Positions 63,334-64,000 of a DNA stretch of 64,000 nt are shown piece by piece. The number at the start of each line of letters is the position of its first letter. The first letter of the stretch is position 1. Below the pieces are notes generated by a model. It was not told the origin of the DNA. It saw only the letters and a program-made list of their open reading frames with translations, and made no database searches. Source of the stretch: Lactobacillus sp. (GTDB lineage Bacteria > Bacillota > Bacilli > Lactobacillales > Lactobacillaceae); contig NZ_JAAVAU010000011.1 in assembly GCF_014803895.1 (NCBI RefSeq), positions 51,394 through 115,393 of the forward strand, given 5' to 3'. The position numbers were made by a program, and so were the translations under genes.

Positions 63334-64000
63334 TTAAAATTTCTTAATATTTATCACTTCTTTTGTCTTATTTATTACTTCATCTTTATATTTAACTACA
63401 TTTTTTATTGTAAGCTTCTGAACAGCTTTAATATAGTTTTCCATGTATTTAAAATCAACTACTTTATTAGTTGTTACCGGCAAGGAAATAATAGACTTCT
63501 TCATCCTGCTTACATTCCACTTGTAAGTGTATCCATATTTTTTGCCAGCTTTTTTAAGTACAGCACATAGATATTCAGCAATTTCAGCATTTAATTTAAA
63601 ATCTTTCAAGGTTAATACATTTATATCATCAGATGCCCAATATGGTTCATCTTGATAAAATGTTTCACCCACTGACCCGTTGTAGCAAACAGTAATTGTA
63701 TTTGCCTTAAAAATTGGGTTTTGTCCAATCCTTGCAGTTTCACCATGGTTTAATGCGGTAGATCCAACAAATAATGTATTACCTTCTATCTGATTAGCTT
63801 TAGTTAATCTTTTACCTTTATGTATTTTAAAAATATCTTCTATTTTAAATTCAGAAAATTTAGGTTTATAAGATAATACTTTTCTATCACTATCCGTTAA
63901 TTCATAGTTATCTAGTCCAGTAACAGTTAAATAGTTATCGAGTGCCTTCACTCGATCTTGTTCGAGTGCCTTCACTCGATCTTGTTCGAGTGCCTTCACT
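63334..64000 (-). CDS. hsdS: Type I restriction specificity subunit HsdS (partial, 5' end outside window)
   Basis: About 222 residues of an S subunit, which sets the DNA target of a type I restriction-modification enzyme. The visible part is the second target-recognition domain (IEDIFKIHKGKRLTKANQI, then PYWASDDINVLTL) and the C-terminal conserved helix (KYMENYIKAVQKLTIKN). At the window edge the central conserved region contains VKALEQDR repeats in coiled-coil style. The frame is open at the edge; the GTG codons there are internal repeat codons, not a start. Confidence 0.88.
   Translation of the reverse strand, partial: VKALEQDRVKALEQDRVKALDNYLTVTGLDNYELTDSDRKVLSYKPKFSEFKIEDIFKIHKGKRLTKANQIEGNTLFVGSTALNHGETARIGQNPIFKANTITVCYNGSVGETFYQDEPYWASDDINVLTLKDFKLNAEIAEYLCAVLKKAGKKYGYTYKWNVSRMKKSIISLPVTTNKVVDFKYMENYIKAVQKLTIKNVVKYKDEVINKTKEVINIKKF
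63940..64000 (-). repeat. 24-bp tandem repeat in the hsdS hinge
   Basis: GAGTGCCTTCAC recurs on the plus strand at 63940, 63964 and 63988, period 24, encoding VKALEQDR. At least two and a half copies are in the window and the array may continue beyond it. All copies keep the frame. Confidence 0.9.

Overview
This window is a piece of a low-GC Lactobacillus chromosome. The protein sequences (ldh, ComC-type peptidase, YSIRK/LPQTG Mub-type adhesin, PepD, ClpC without CtsR) fit the L. johnsonii / L. gasseri / L. taiwanensis group best. That species call is an inference from recognition, not from a search. Almost all genes are on the minus strand; the exceptions are the prepilin-peptidase gene, ldh, the CBS-domain gene and pepD.

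Layout. 1-10.4 kb holds the 22-gene S10-spc ribosomal protein operon (rpsJ to secY, secY cut by the window edge), with a TTGATA-17-TACAAT promoter and a structured leader of about 150 nt. 10.5-13.7 kb is the str operon (rpsL-rpsG-fusA). A ComC-like prepilin peptidase lies divergently beside it. 14.5-22 kb is rpoBC, preceded by a leader that has its own promoter, an inverted repeat and a terminator-like hairpin. 22-24.8 kb carries clpC and two tRNA genes (Gly-GCC, Pro-CGG) with a terminator between them. 24.8-43.6 kb is housekeeping: lysS, dusB, hslO, ftsH, tilS, an S1-domain gene, divIC, rqcP, mfd, pth, ldh, a CBS-domain gene, alr, acpS, cshA and murF. 43.7-48.8 kb has rpmE2, an amino-acid permease, glyA and pepD. 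48.9-55.7 kb is a giant cell-wall-anchored Mub-type adhesin of about 2270 residues, split by a one-base frameshift in a run of seven G. 55.9-58.1 kb is proBA with a T-box-like leader.

From about 58.13 kb to the right edge is a mobile element inserted just upstream of the proB promoter. Read from the far end it has a long leader with several hairpins, two small proteins (one membrane-anchored), an FtsK-type ATPase, an oriT-like cluster of GC hairpins, a Rep_trans-type relaxase/replication initiator, a DUF3173 protein and a tyrosine integrase. No type IV secretion genes are visible, so it looks like a compact mobilizable (IME-like) element. The right edge enters a type I restriction specificity gene (hsdS) whose hinge region carries a 24-bp tandem repeat.

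The points most worth checking are two potentially switchable loci (the poly-G adhesin and the repeat-bearing hsdS), a 20-bp insertion that breaks ftsK and consists of a 15-bp GC palindrome plus a 5-bp duplication, the oriT-like hairpins, and three unusual leaders (rpoBC, proBA and the mobile-element operon).
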